A DNA stretch of 64,000 nucleotides from assembly GCA_021734325.1 (NCBI GenBank), contig JAIPJF010000017.1, forward strand, positions 1-64,000, written 5' to 3'. The notes under the pieces were generated by a model. The model was not told the DNA's origin. It made no database searches and was given only the letters and a program-made list of their open reading frames with translations. Numbering within the stretch: the first letter of the stretch is position 1; every line of letters begins with the position of its first letter. The DNA comes from Fidelibacterota bacterium (lineage in GTDB: Bacteria; Fidelibacterota; UBA8477; JABMPR01). Both the position numbers and the translations under genes were made by a program. Shown here piece after piece: positions 28,860 to 38,624 of this stretch.

Positions 28860-30048
28860 ACGCAGAAAAAACATACTTCAGGGACAGGATATTATCCTTA
28901 TCTCCAATCAGATGCTGGAAGATCGATATTGGACTTCGAAGCAATATATTACCCAGGAGCTGAAGAAGCAGAATCGTGTACTCTATGTGGAAGCCAACTA
29001 CTCTTTTGGAAAGTTATTCCTCGGTATTATGCAAAAAACCTGGCCCGTTGCGCCCTTTGGATCACTCAGGAATATTGAAGACAGTCTTTGGGTATTGACT
29101 CCTTTTCCCCGATTGCCCTGGAGAAATCAGTTTCGATTTTTTGGATGGCTTAATCAAGTTCTCTTGAAATACAAAATCAAGAGAGCCATACGAGTCATTA
29201 ATTTTGATCGACCTGTTTTGTGGACATTTCTCCATCAAACAGCAGATATTGTATCTACTTTAAATGAAAAGGTAGCCATTTATCATTGTGTTGACGACTG
29301 GCCTGCGCTCCTGCCCATGGCAAAGATGGGGAATCCAAAGACAATTATTGCTGACGAAGATCACTTAATTCGGAAAGTTGACATCGTTTTTCGGGTATCA
29401 GAGAAACTGCTCTCAGATCGCAGCGTGGAGAACACACCGCTCGTTGAGATACCCAACGGTGTTGACTTTGAGCGCTTCAACGCTGCCCTGCATGAAGAGG
29501 TAAACGTCCCATCAGATTTAAAGGACCTCTCAAGACCAATCATTGGTTTTTCAGGATCCATCGGACCCTGGATAGACATCGATCTGATCAGAAAAGTGGC
29601 GCAAAAAAATCCCGAAGCAAGTGTTGTTCTCATTGGCCTGAACGAAAAAAATTCCAGGCTTAAGAGCCTGTTGGAAGAAAAAAATATTCATTTTCTTGGT
29701 ATGAAGCAACGAACTGAAGTCCCCAACTACCTGGCAAATTTCGATGTTTGTCTCATGCCCTTTGACAAGGGGCAGGTGGGTGAAGGGCTTTTACCATTAA
29801 AAATGTTTGAATATTTAGCTGTTGGCAAGCCGATCGTTGCGATATCTTCTAAAACGATGCATGATTTCATCAATGTATTGTTTTTAGCGGAGGATGATGA
29901 TTCATTTCTGGCAAAAATGGATGAAGCAATTCAATCTGCAGGGAAAAGTGAATTAATAGAGGCCAGAATAAGGGTTGCTCAGGATTACAGCTGGGAGAAG
30001 CGAGTACAGCAATACGGGCTTCAAATTGATACGTATTTACATGCCTGA
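28852..30048 (+). CDS. GT-B glycosyltransferase
   Basis: 398 residues. The C-terminal half has the GT1/GT4 signature (PIIGFSGSIGPWIDIDLI, FLGMKQRTEVPNYLANFDVCLMPF, LPLKMFEYLAVGKPIVAISS). The N-terminal half resembles enzymes that act on teichuronic-acid-like or capsular glycans (NVDFERF-type loop: EIPNGVDFERF). Overlaps the previous gene by 8 bases. Confidence 0.88.
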   Translation: MTERRKNILQGQDIILISNQMLEDRYWTSKQYITQELKKQNRVLYVEANYSFGKLFLGIMQKTWPVAPFGSLRNIEDSLWVLTPFPRLPWRNQFRFFGWLNQVLLKYKIKRAIRVINFDRPVLWTFLHQTADIVSTLNEKVAIYHCVDDWPALLPMAKMGNPKTIIADEDHLIRKVDIVFRVSEKLLSDRSVENTPLVEIPNGVDFERFNAALHEEVNVPSDLKDLSRPIIGFSGSIGPWIDIDLIRKVAQKNPEASVVLIGLNEKNSRLKSLLEEKNIHFLGMKQRTEVPNYLANFDVCLMPFDKGQVGEGLLPLKMFEYLAVGKPIVAISSKTMHDFINVLFLAEDDDSFLAKMDEAIQSAGKSELIEARIRVAQDYSWEKRVQQYGLQIDTYLHA

Positions 30049-30075
30049 CCAAAAAATATGGATATGGAGTGGTGA

Positions 30076-32469
30076 ATGGAAAGCTCAATGAAAACGTGGC
30101 AGATATGGACGCTTATGGTCGTGCTGTTATTCACTGCGATCATATTTCTATATCAGGAACCAGTTATAAAGGGTGAAAAACTTTCAATCGCAGATGTAAA
30201 ATCTCAAGGGATCATTTTCGAAAAGAATCGGACTGAATATAAGGCTGAATTTGGCGAAAATCCTCAATGGTATCCTTACATATTCGGCGGGATGCCCTTC
30301 CAGGCATCAGGAACATACCGTTTGCAGTATACCCTGGAGACGCTGTATAAAATAATTCCACAATCTCTCCGGAACCGATTAGCGGTTGGATTTACATTTA
30401 ATATTCTGGCTGGTGGCATATTCATGTTACTGCTCTTACGATCGTATGGATTAAGCTATGTCGCTGCCTTTACAGGATCCATGGCCTTCATATTTTCGAC
30501 CAAAGTGCTGGGCACCCCACACACAAATCGTATTGTCACCTTTATTCATCTTCCCCTGATTCTGTATGCGTTGCGAATGGCGGTAAAATCTCGGAAGTGG
30601 GTATATTTTGTGCTCCTTGGAGGTGCAGTTGGCTCTCAGATCGGGAGCTATCATCCACAGGTGGCCTTCTATGGTTTAATGCTTATTGGATTGTACACAC
30701 TCTACCGATTTGGTTGGAGCATCAAGGAAAAAGAGTCCTGGTCAAGCATCGGGCAATTTGCAGGCATGTGGGCTATCTCCTTAGGGGTGGGCTATTTAAT
30801 GGCCTCTGTTGTTCTATTGCCGATGCAGGAATATCTACCTTACTCAATTCGTGGTGCCGGAGATGGTACGGGCGGGGGCAGTGCTGGATTGTCATTTGGG
30901 TATGCAACAAGCTGGTCGTTTAGCTGGGATGAATTATTTACTTTTATTATCCCCTCGTTCAGCGGACACAGTGGGAATACCTATTGGGGTGATTCTCCTT
31001 TTACATCTTATCCTCATTATCTGGGTGTTGTCACTGTCATCCTGGCCATCGCCGGTTTTGCATGGGGACGGAAGCGGAAGGACTTCTGGTTCTTTGTCGG
31101 ACTCATCGTGATAACCCTTTTAATCGCAATGGGTCGAAATTTTGCTCCATTATCCAAATTCCTCCTCGCCTATTTGCCATACTTCAACAAATTCAGGGAA
31201 CCATCCATGATTTTGATCCTGACCATCATGGGAATCGCAGTTGTGGCAGGATGGGGAATGGAAGCAATTCTGGAAAGAGTCAAATTGGATGCCACTGAAA
31301 AGACTGTAGCTCTCTTGCAGAAGTTGCTCATTGGAACAGGTGCAGTATTATTGTTGGCAATTCTTTTTAAAAACGACCTCGCAGCATTCATGGATGGAGT
31401 ATACAGGAACGCTGATCTGGCAAGAGATCGTATGGGTCAATATAGTTCGACGGCACAGGCACAGGCATTTTATAGAATTCGGTTTGGAATGTTCCATCGT
31501 GATTTGATGCTGGCGTGTATCTGGACGATCGCCTCATTAACCTTGTTGTGGGCGGCTTTTGACAAGCGCCTATCCGTAAAAACAATGGCTATTACAATTC
31601 CTTTACTTTTATTCACGGATCTGGTAATTCAGGGAAGAATGGTGATACCTGAAATGTTTGAAAGATCTTCTCTTTCGGAAAGAGTCCCTAGAGAAACGAA
31701 TGCGATCAAATTCCTGAAATCAGATCATGAACTATACCGTGTATTTCCACTGAACCTTATCACGACCAATGAATACGCCTATTTTGATATTTCTTCAATT
31801 GGTGGCTACCATGCGGCAAAAATGTCAAAATACCAGGAAATCATTGATGCCCGGCTATTCAATAGCTTTAATTTCTTACGCACTGCGAATACCAAGTATT
31901 TTATCAGCCGTCAGCAGATAAATCATCCGTCCTTGATTGAAAGTTTTACAGATGATCAGAATTTCATTTATCGATTTAATGACTTTTTACCGAGAGCTTA
32001 TGCTGTCGGTGAATATGTCCTAGCTGATACAAAGGAAAAAACCTTCGAGATATTGCAGTCTGACAGCTTCGATGTGGGAAAGACTGTCATATTGCACGAA
32101 CTGATCCCAGATATGGAAAAGGGTAATGGTGGTACAGCCAAAATCACGTCCTGGCAACCTCAGCGATACGAAATTGAAGTTTCCATGGAAGGTCCAGGTT
32201 TTCTCTGTTTAAGTGAGGCCTGGTACCCGCCAGGTTGGAGTGCAACCGTAGATGGGTCAGATGTGGATATTTTGCGGGCCAATCATACTTTTCAAGCGGT
32301 TCCACTAAGCTCAGGCCAACATTTGGTTGTTTTTTCCTTTGAGTCAAAAAAATTCGCAGCGGGAGTCGCATTGAGCAGAAGTATATTTGGTCTTATAATT
32401 CTCCTCTTGCTTGGGAATGCTCTATATCAAAATAAAGCCCAAATATTGAATAAATTCAGGAAACCTTAA
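30076..32469 (+). CDS. YfhO-family polytopic membrane protein
   Basis: 797 residues, about 12-13 membrane helices, with a C-terminal extracytoplasmic region (about 530-765) ending in one more helix. The pattern of the first loops (WYPYIFGGMPFQASG) and the C-terminal SEAWYPPGWSATVDG are typical of the YfhO family, GT-C-like proteins that in Firmicutes glycosylate lipoteichoic acid. Likely decorates a surface glycan or lipid on the periplasmic side. The start has ggagtggtga upstream; M at 30088 is an alternative. Its stop shares one base with the next start. Confidence 0.88.
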   Translation: MESSMKTWQIWTLMVVLLFTAIIFLYQEPVIKGEKLSIADVKSQGIIFEKNRTEYKAEFGENPQWYPYIFGGMPFQASGTYRLQYTLETLYKIIPQSLRNRLAVGFTFNILAGGIFMLLLLRSYGLSYVAAFTGSMAFIFSTKVLGTPHTNRIVTFIHLPLILYALRMAVKSRKWVYFVLLGGAVGSQIGSYHPQVAFYGLMLIGLYTLYRFGWSIKEKESWSSIGQFAGMWAISLGVGYLMASVVLLPMQEYLPYSIRGAGDGTGGGSAGLSFGYATSWSFSWDELFTFIIPSFSGHSGNTYWGDSPFTSYPHYLGVVTVILAIAGFAWGRKRKDFWFFVGLIVITLLIAMGRNFAPLSKFLLAYLPYFNKFREPSMILILTIMGIAVVAGWGMEAILERVKLDATEKTVALLQKLLIGTGAVLLLAILFKNDLAAFMDGVYRNADLARDRMGQYSSTAQAQAFYRIRFGMFHRDLMLACIWTIASLTLLWAAFDKRLSVKTMAITIPLLLFTDLVIQGRMVIPEMFERSSLSERVPRETNAIKFLKSDHELYRVFPLNLITTNEYAYFDISSIGGYHAAKMSKYQEIIDARLFNSFNFLRTANTKYFISRQQINHPSLIESFTDDQNFIYRFNDFLPRAYAVGEYVLADTKEKTFEILQSDSFDVGKTVILHELIPDMEKGNGGTAKITSWQPQRYEIEVSMEGPGFLCLSEAWYPPGWSATVDGSDVDILRANHTFQAVPLSSGQHLVVFSFESKKFAAGVALSRSIFGLIILLLLGNALYQNKAQILNKFRKP

Positions 32470-33605
32470 TGCACCTTGCTCTTTGCACACAGCAATTTGG
32501 CAATTATTGGTCAGGACTCGGGACTTACTCGACGCTCTTAGCCAGAGGACTTGCAAAGAGAGGCATTAAGCTTACTATCATCTCCCCAGGGGATCCTCTG
32601 GCGGACCTGGATGCCAATTATATAAAGATAAGACCATCGTCTTGGGACCCAACCCACGGTGGCTGGTTCAGCCTAGCCCGCGCATACCGGAAACAATTGC
32701 GCAGTATTGATGCTGATATAGTCCATTTTACCGATGCGCGAGAAGCTCTGGGATATTCTGGGAAGATTCCTGCACTGGGTACACTTCATGATGATTATTT
32801 CGCTCGGCACCACTGGGTACCCTGGTATTATCGTAAGGATTATGTGGATTGGGTGAAGCGGTACTTGTATTACTCCTTTGTTAGTTGTGCTGAGCGGCGA
32901 GCACTAAGAAATTTGAATATGCTCATTGCCAACTCTGAGTCCACTGCCCATACTATTTCCAATCGCTATGTCATTGATCATGAAAGGATTCAAACGATAT
33001 ACATTCAGCCAGTATTGAAGGCAGCTTCAAATTCAGGTACCACAGTATCCGATGATTCTCCAAAGACCCTTCTGTTTGTTGGAGGGAATATCCAAAGGAA
33101 GGGGCTGCCAAACGTTTTGAGAGCCATGGCCATGATGAAGGCAAGGAATCCAAAATTAATATTGAGAGTGCTGGGAAAGAATCAGAATATTGAAAAAATG
33201 CGAGAGCTAGCCAGTAGGCTGGGACTAAAAGAGCAGGTGAGGTTTGACGGTTGGGTGCATCCCAGTGAAATGACAAATTATTATCAAAAATCCTCTATCT
33301 TCATTATGCCGTCGCTTATGGAGGGCTACGGTCTTGTCTTTCTTGAAGCAATGTCCAATGGAGTGCCAGTCATAGGAGGAAATGTTGGAGGTAGCCGGGA
33401 ACTGATCCAAGATGGAAAAAATGGATTACTGGTGGATCCCCTTGACGTGAATGATATTGCCGGATCGATCGAAACCTTACTAACCGATGATGAGCTTCGG
33501 AATCAATTGATATCAGGGGGGCAGGAAACAATCTCCAATCTGGACCCAGATGCCATGATTGATGCCACAATGGATCTTTATAACAGACTTCTGGTGAGAA
33601 GTTAG
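32469..33605 (+). CDS. GT4-type glycosyltransferase
   Basis: 378 residues. N-terminal GT-B motif GNYWSGLGTYSTLLARGLAKRG and C-terminal LLFVGGNIQRKGLPNVLRAM, FIMPSLMEGYGLVFLEAMSNGVPVIGG. The E-x7-E pair (EGYGLVFLE) is intact, so it is probably an active retaining enzyme. Coupled to the YfhO gene through TAATG. Confidence 0.92.
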   Translation: MHLALCTQQFGNYWSGLGTYSTLLARGLAKRGIKLTIISPGDPLADLDANYIKIRPSSWDPTHGGWFSLARAYRKQLRSIDADIVHFTDAREALGYSGKIPALGTLHDDYFARHHWVPWYYRKDYVDWVKRYLYYSFVSCAERRALRNLNMLIANSESTAHTISNRYVIDHERIQTIYIQPVLKAASNSGTTVSDDSPKTLLFVGGNIQRKGLPNVLRAMAMMKARNPKLILRVLGKNQNIEKMRELASRLGLKEQVRFDGWVHPSEMTNYYQKSSIFIMPSLMEGYGLVFLEAMSNGVPVIGGNVGGSRELIQDGKNGLLVDPLDVNDIAGSIETLLTDDELRNQLISGGQETISNLDPDAMIDATMDLYNRLLVRS

Positions 33606-33638
33606 CTTTCATACCACGAGACCCTGCATTGAGAATAT

Positions 33639-34787
33639 ATGAATAAAATTGATTTTAGCGATTACCACTCGCTTTTAACAGGTGCTTTCGAGCCAGAATC
33701 ACACCCGGACTATGTCCCAGATTACACATTCAATCCGATGCAAAGGAGTGGGGAACTGACCAAGCCTCTTATCGATATGAAATGGGTGTCAGACGGTGGG
33801 AAAAAGCCGGCATGGCCTGGTGGAAAAGAATTCGCGGTCTGTCTGACACATGATGTGGATGCTGTTTCAATTCGAGACGCAGTTCAAAATTTTAAAAGTA
33901 TTGGGAATATGCTTGGTAATCTTAGGGCATTTCCATTTTCCTTCGTTGCCAGAAAAATCCCTGCCCGAACGATCCATAGTATAATGGGATGGATCAGGGG
34001 GAAAGACGATCTCTGTCAATTTGAGAAATGGATGGAGTTTGAGGATTCATTAGGTGCACGATCAACATTTTTCTTTGCCCCTGGTAAAGTAGGGAAGGCG
34101 CATATCACAGACTGCATTTACACATTGGATCAAAAGGTTCACTTCCAGGGAAAGAGTCAGGTCATAGCTGATATGCTTCGAATTATGAGCAAGGGGGGGT
34201 GGGAAATAGGGCTTCATCCTTCCTGGAGGAGCCATGATGACATTCTGGAGCTGACAGATCAGAAGGCGCAGCTTGAAATAGCGCTTGGCCATCCAGTTGC
34301 AAGCGTTCGTCAGCATTATTTAAAGTATGATGTAAAAAAAACGCATGTTGCTCAGGATAAAGCCGGATTCAAGTATGACAGCACAATGGGCTACAACAAT
34401 TATGTTGGTTTTCGCCGGGGAACATCCTATCCATTCCAGTTGACAGATGGTGGCAGTGGAAAACGTCTCGATCTCCTTGAGATCCCTCTTTCAATTCAGG
34501 ACGGAGCCTTGATATTTCCGAAGAAAGGGATGCAGCTGGATGTAAATTCAGCTCTGGATTATATAAAATCAATTACCAAAGAAGTCCAGGGGACAGGTGG
34601 TGTATTGAACCTGTTGTGGCATCCAAACCGATATCAAGAAATGGCTTTTTGGCAGCTTTATCAACTGACCTTGAATTATCTCAGAGAGTTGGATCCATGG
34701 TTCACTACAGTTAAAGAGATAGGTGATCACTGGACTGGTATGGGAATAGATTTGCTCGATTACACTCAAAGCCTTGAATCCCAATAG
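33639..34787 (+). CDS. Polysaccharide deacetylase-like (NodB-fold) protein
   Basis: 382 residues. The first NodB motif appears as CLTHDVD (about residue 70), with ARSTFFF and GWEIGLHPSWRSHDD as the second metal motif and LLWHPN near the end. This matches carbohydrate esterase 4-like proteins of exopolysaccharide loci. The long insertion after HDVD (about 40 residues) is usual in this subgroup. It may deacetylate an N-acetyl sugar of the glycan; no signal peptide is seen, so it would act in the cytoplasm. Confidence 0.82.
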   Translation: MNKIDFSDYHSLLTGAFEPESHPDYVPDYTFNPMQRSGELTKPLIDMKWVSDGGKKPAWPGGKEFAVCLTHDVDAVSIRDAVQNFKSIGNMLGNLRAFPFSFVARKIPARTIHSIMGWIRGKDDLCQFEKWMEFEDSLGARSTFFFAPGKVGKAHITDCIYTLDQKVHFQGKSQVIADMLRIMSKGGWEIGLHPSWRSHDDILELTDQKAQLEIALGHPVASVRQHYLKYDVKKTHVAQDKAGFKYDSTMGYNNYVGFRRGTSYPFQLTDGGSGKRLDLLEIPLSIQDGALIFPKKGMQLDVNSALDYIKSITKEVQGTGGVLNLLWHPNRYQEMAFWQLYQLTLNYLRELDPWFTTVKEIGDHWTGMGIDLLDYTQSLESQ

Positions 34788-34811
34788 ATAATTGATACCT
34801 GGAATTAATCA

Positions 34812-36143
34812 GTGAAAGCACAAAAAACGGAAACCGGCTCTACAACCTTTTTCCAGCGCTTGATGACCTCAGGCAGTTTTGCATCAAATGTCGCTACGCT
34901 AAGCCTTGGGACCTCCATTGGACAATTAAGCATTATACTTTCAGCGCCTTTGCTGGCAAGACTGTTCACTGCAAAGGATTTTGGTGAATTGCAGTATATT
35001 CTTTCAATTGCCTTGATACTTGGGGGTGTTTCAACTTTACGCTATGAGATGGCCCTACCATTGGTGAACAGTCACCGGAATGCTGTTAACCTCCTCGTCC
35101 TGGCTCTAGGACTGGCGTTCATTACGGCTCTCTGTATCAGCCTATTATTCTACCTTGACCTTCATGTAATGAAACAATTCTTTAAATCTATCACTGAGCA
35201 TAAGCTACTATTTTTTATTCCGATAATTCTTCTTCTGGAAGCAGCCAACAGCACTTTCAGTTATTGGTTTACTGGAGTGAAAAATTTTAAAGTGCCATCT
35301 GTAGCCAGATCCATTTTTGGGATTGGCTCATCTACTATGCAACTCTCAATCGCATTTATGGGACTCATTAATGGGTTTGGTCTGCTCATTGGATATGTGC
35401 TGGGACAATTCTCGAGTGTGGTCTGGTATGTCTATAAGTTTTTCCGATCGGGCAAGGGTATCGCACCAGGGATCGTGAGTATTTCCGCAATTAAGGAACA
35501 GGCCCGGTTGCATATAAATTTCCCTTTATATTCCAGTTGGAATATGCTACTGAACACGGTTGCCAGAAATCTTCCACCGATCCTTCTCGTAAGCTACTTT
35601 TCGGTAGCAGAGGCAGGTTATTTCGCCATTGGAATCCGCTTGCTCAATATTCCATTAAATACCCTGGGAACGGCCGTAAGTCAGGTGTATTACCAGCAGA
35701 TTGCAAATTATAGAGAAATCGGAAAACCGATGATGCCCCTGCTGATCTCAACAGTAGTTAAATTGTCAGTAATCATAGTTATTCCGCTTTGCTTGATCTT
35801 CTTATGGGGAGAACAATTATTTGGATTGGTATTTGGCGAATCATGGGTTATCGCCGGCCGCCTGGCCTCCATAATGGTACCCTATTATTTTATGCGTTTC
35901 ATTTCCAGTCCCATAAGTACTGTTTTCGCTGTCATGGGAAAGCAATACTTAAGCTTGATTTGGCAGGCATTCTATACACTGGGAACATTTGCAAGTTTTT
36001 ATTTGACACGAAATTCCATGGATTTTAGTCGAACGATTCAAATCTACAGCCTGACAGGGGCTAGCTTATTTTTTATTTTATTCTTGATGATCGTAACGCT
36101 TACTGGAAAAGCTGATAAGAACCTGCATCTTGATTTAGGCTAA
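34812..36143 (+). CDS. Wzx-type polysaccharide flippase (MOP superfamily)
   Basis: 443 residues, about 12 membrane helices. N-terminal SLGTSIGQLSIILSAPLLARLFTAKDFG is typical for lipopolysaccharide/oligosaccharide flippases. It moves undecaprenyl-linked oligosaccharide across the inner membrane. It starts with GTG at 34812. No Wzy polymerase was recognised in the locus. Confidence 0.9.
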   Translation: MKAQKTETGSTTFFQRLMTSGSFASNVATLSLGTSIGQLSIILSAPLLARLFTAKDFGELQYILSIALILGGVSTLRYEMALPLVNSHRNAVNLLVLALGLAFITALCISLLFYLDLHVMKQFFKSITEHKLLFFIPIILLLEAANSTFSYWFTGVKNFKVPSVARSIFGIGSSTMQLSIAFMGLINGFGLLIGYVLGQFSSVVWYVYKFFRSGKGIAPGIVSISAIKEQARLHINFPLYSSWNMLLNTVARNLPPILLVSYFSVAEAGYFAIGIRLLNIPLNTLGTAVSQVYYQQIANYREIGKPMMPLLISTVVKLSVIIVIPLCLIFLWGEQLFGLVFGESWVIAGRLASIMVPYYFMRFISSPISTVFAVMGKQYLSLIWQAFYTLGTFASFYLTRNSMDFSRTIQIYSLTGASLFFILFLMIVTLTGKADKNLHLDLG

Positions 36144-36182
36144 AATTTTGAAATATTTTAATATCAAGTGAAAGAGAATTAT

Positions 36183-36868
36183 ATGTCACAGAATTTATCG
36201 GATGGATTTTTTAAGCGCTGGGAGAACCACGTCCGGGACATGCCTTTAGTCTTGTGGACGCCTATCGATTTAATTTGTGTTATCACCAGGTTGGAGAGGG
36301 GAGCATTCTTGATGTAGGGGCTTATCTGGGAGATTTTTTAAAACTTGCCCAAAATGATAAACGCGAAATATTTGGTACTGAGATAAATGAGAAACGAGTG
36401 AATTTGGTAAATTCAGTCCTGGAAGCCGATGTCGTAAAATTGGATTTCAGAAACGGTAATCTATGTCAGTTCGAAGACAGTAGTGTCGATAATGTTGTTT
36501 GCATGGAGACGGTAGAGCATGTCATTGACGATCGTCATGCAATATCAGAGTTATGCAGGGTGGCTCGTAAAAGAGTCATCATCACTGTACCATTTCGTGA
36601 AAATTTACAGCAGGTACTGTGCATGCATTGTGATCAATATACCCCCCATTTCGGCCACCAACATTCTTATGATAGGGGATCCTTTCTTAATCTTATTCCC
36701 AGCACCTGGAAGGTTAATCTCGAAAAATCTTTCGCAAAACGATTGACTCGTATTGCAGCACAATTAATTCCCGAATCTAGAATGATGGTTCCAGTTTTGA
36801 GGGTTTTAGATAACATTATTCCGGGAGACGGTAAATGGGTTCTCATTGTACTCGAAAAGAAAGATTGA
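36183..36868 (+). CDS. Class I SAM-dependent methyltransferase, apparent frameshift near the 5' end
   Basis: The main frame (from GTG 36254, 204 residues) has a Rossmann motif I EGSILDVGAYLGDF, the VVCMETVEHV motif and a methyltransferase_11-type core. Upstream, an ATG at 36183 with agagaat before it opens another frame reading MSQNLSDGFFKRWENHVRDMP, which ends at 36318-36320. One extra T in the ccttt run at 36243-36247 would join both parts into one 229-residue protein reading RDMPFSLVDAYRFN. So the gene is either mutated or has a sequencing or assembly deletion. Probable role: methylating a sugar or lipid of the glycan. Confidence 0.75.
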
Positions 36869-37125
36869 CCCCTTGCTCGTAGCTTCGATATTTCATGGAT
36901 TCGCTTTTGATAGGAATAGACAAAACACTATATTGCCCTCGATCTAGTTCTTCTCAATGCCGTGATGAACCTGAGGGGAACAAGGGGATAAACATTTTGA
37001 GAATTCAATAATTCCAGGAGAGAGTAATAAATATCTGGATTGAAACATTACTCTGATCAGGACTGCGAAAAATCTGTTTCAAGAATTGTTATCGGGAGAA
37101 TTTAATAATAAAGGCAGGAATCATT
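36869..37125. other. Intergenic gap without recognisable feature
   Basis: About 257 bases between the methyltransferase and the acyltransferase genes. No ORF, tRNA or strong hairpin is seen. It breaks the tight spacing of the locus, so a promoter may lie here, but no convincing -35/-10 pair was found. Confidence 0.5.
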
Positions 37126-37668
37126 ATGGAACATCAGAATTCTATTATTCACTCAAATGCAAGCATCGGAAAAGAAGTAAAATTTGGTAATTTCAATATT
37201 ATTCATGATAAGGTTAGCATAGGTGACAAGGTAGAAATAGGTAATTTTTGTGTCATCCACGAAAATGTGGTTATTGGTGAGGGTACCGTCGTAAAGGATT
37301 ACGTTGAACTTCGGTCAAACACAGTGATTGGGAAAAATTCCTATATTGATTCAAGAGTTTCGAGTTCTGGAGCCTGTACGATTGGTGATAGAGTGACCGT
37401 TCGATATGATAGCATATTGGCGAGGGGAGTAGAAGTAGGAAACGATACCTATATCTGTCCCAGAGTGATGACCAACAATCTCGACACCAAAAAGGAACAA
37501 ATTGGGGGAGCAAAAATTGGTAAGAAATGTTTTATAGGGACCAATGCAGTCATCCAGCATGGTCTAAAGATTGAGGATAATGTTATCATAGGGTCGATGA
37601 GTTTTGTAAATAAAAACTGTGTTGCCGATGGTGTTTATGTTGGATTGCCTGCTCGAAAAATACGGTGA
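37126..37668 (+). CDS. Left-handed beta-helix acyltransferase (hexapeptide repeats)
   Basis: 180 residues made almost entirely of hexapeptide repeats (IHSNASIGKEVKFGNFNIIHDKVSIGDKVEIGNF and onward), ending with GLPARKI as in WbpD/WlbB-like N-acetyltransferases. Such enzymes acetylate amino-sugar nucleotides. A good Shine-Dalgarno (aggcagga) precedes the ATG. The acyl donor and the sugar cannot be told from sequence. Confidence 0.85.
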   Translation: MEHQNSIIHSNASIGKEVKFGNFNIIHDKVSIGDKVEIGNFCVIHENVVIGEGTVVKDYVELRSNTVIGKNSYIDSRVSSSGACTIGDRVTVRYDSILARGVEVGNDTYICPRVMTNNLDTKKEQIGGAKIGKKCFIGTNAVIQHGLKIEDNVIIGSMSFVNKNCVADGVYVGLPARKIR

Positions 37669-37750
37669 TATGATTATACGGCATTCATCAATGTATATGA
37701 GGAGATGGGTGGGTTGAAGGAATGACAAAGCCTAAAGCAAGGTGGATTAA

Positions 37751-38572
37751 ATGAAGATTATTGATGGAAGAGCAAGGCTAAGAACTGAAACATTTATAAA
37801 GTTTTGGGATCCTGATCATAATCCTGCAATAAAGGATTATGTCGAAAAGTATCATATGCAGGACCGTCTGAAAGCTTTATCAGTTGAGCAGCTCATTCTT
37901 CATGCAAATGAGGCAGGTATTGAAAAACTGCTGATCTATGGAAGTACACCAGAAGAAAACTCCAGGATTTTAAAACTAAGCAAAGAGCACAAAGAGCTGA
38001 TTCCAGTTGGCGGGGTGAACTTAAAAAAGGGAATAAGTGTGGCACTAGAGGAGATAATCAGATTAAAGGCGGAAAATATCGCAGCTATTGATTTCAGTTT
38101 CCTTTGTGAAAAAAATGTGAATGACAAAGATTTTTACGCATTATATGGTTATTGTGAGGTCCACAGTATACCTGTGATCATTCACTCTGGCGTACATTTT
38201 TCCAGAAGTGCCTATTTATGGAAAGCGCAACCACAATACTTCGATGAAATTGCAGTTGATTTTCCGGAGTTGAAAATAATCATGTCCCATGGGGGCAATG
38301 GCTTTGGTCCTTCTGTACTGGCAGTTACCCAGAGGCATCCAAATATCTATCTTGAATTCGCATCAATGAGACCCAAGTATATGGCTCCGGAATTTATTCA
38401 AGCAGCCAACACCTATCTTAAGGATAGATGTATATTTGGTACTGATTATCCCTTGACAGATTTTGATAATCAAGTAAAACTTTGGCAATATGCCCTCCGG
38501 GAGGAGGTCTGGGATAAATTCTTCAGACAAAATATTCTTTCAGCGCTCTTCGAAAAACCAGTCAAGAATTAG
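37751..38572 (+). CDS. Amidohydrolase_2-fold protein lacking the N-terminal HxH
   Basis: 273 residues, TIM-barrel fold of the amidohydrolase_2 family. The later ligands are present: His in VIIHSGVHF, His in IIMSHGGNGFG and Asp in FGTDYPLTDF. The first motif, normally D-x-H-x-H, reads IIDGRARL, with Arg7 and Arg9 in place of both histidines. The metal site is therefore altered or lost, and the usual hydrolase or decarboxylase activity is doubtful. It lies in the glycan locus before the cysH-like gene. Confidence 0.8.
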   Translation: MKIIDGRARLRTETFIKFWDPDHNPAIKDYVEKYHMQDRLKALSVEQLILHANEAGIEKLLIYGSTPEENSRILKLSKEHKELIPVGGVNLKKGISVALEEIIRLKAENIAAIDFSFLCEKNVNDKDFYALYGYCEVHSIPVIIHSGVHFSRSAYLWKAQPQYFDEIAVDFPELKIIMSHGGNGFGPSVLAVTQRHPNIYLEFASMRPKYMAPEFIQAANTYLKDRCIFGTDYPLTDFDNQVKLWQYALREEVWDKFFRQNILSALFEKPVKN

Positions 38573-38624
38573 GTCTGCTTCTCAAAGTTAGTGAGCTAGT
38601 TGAGTACAGTGAAATCATAGAGAT

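Noticed and set aside
36240..36254. Programmed ribosomal frameshift in the methyltransferase gene
   Set aside because: No X-XXY-YYZ slippery heptamer or following structure is seen; a missing T in the ccttt run is simpler.
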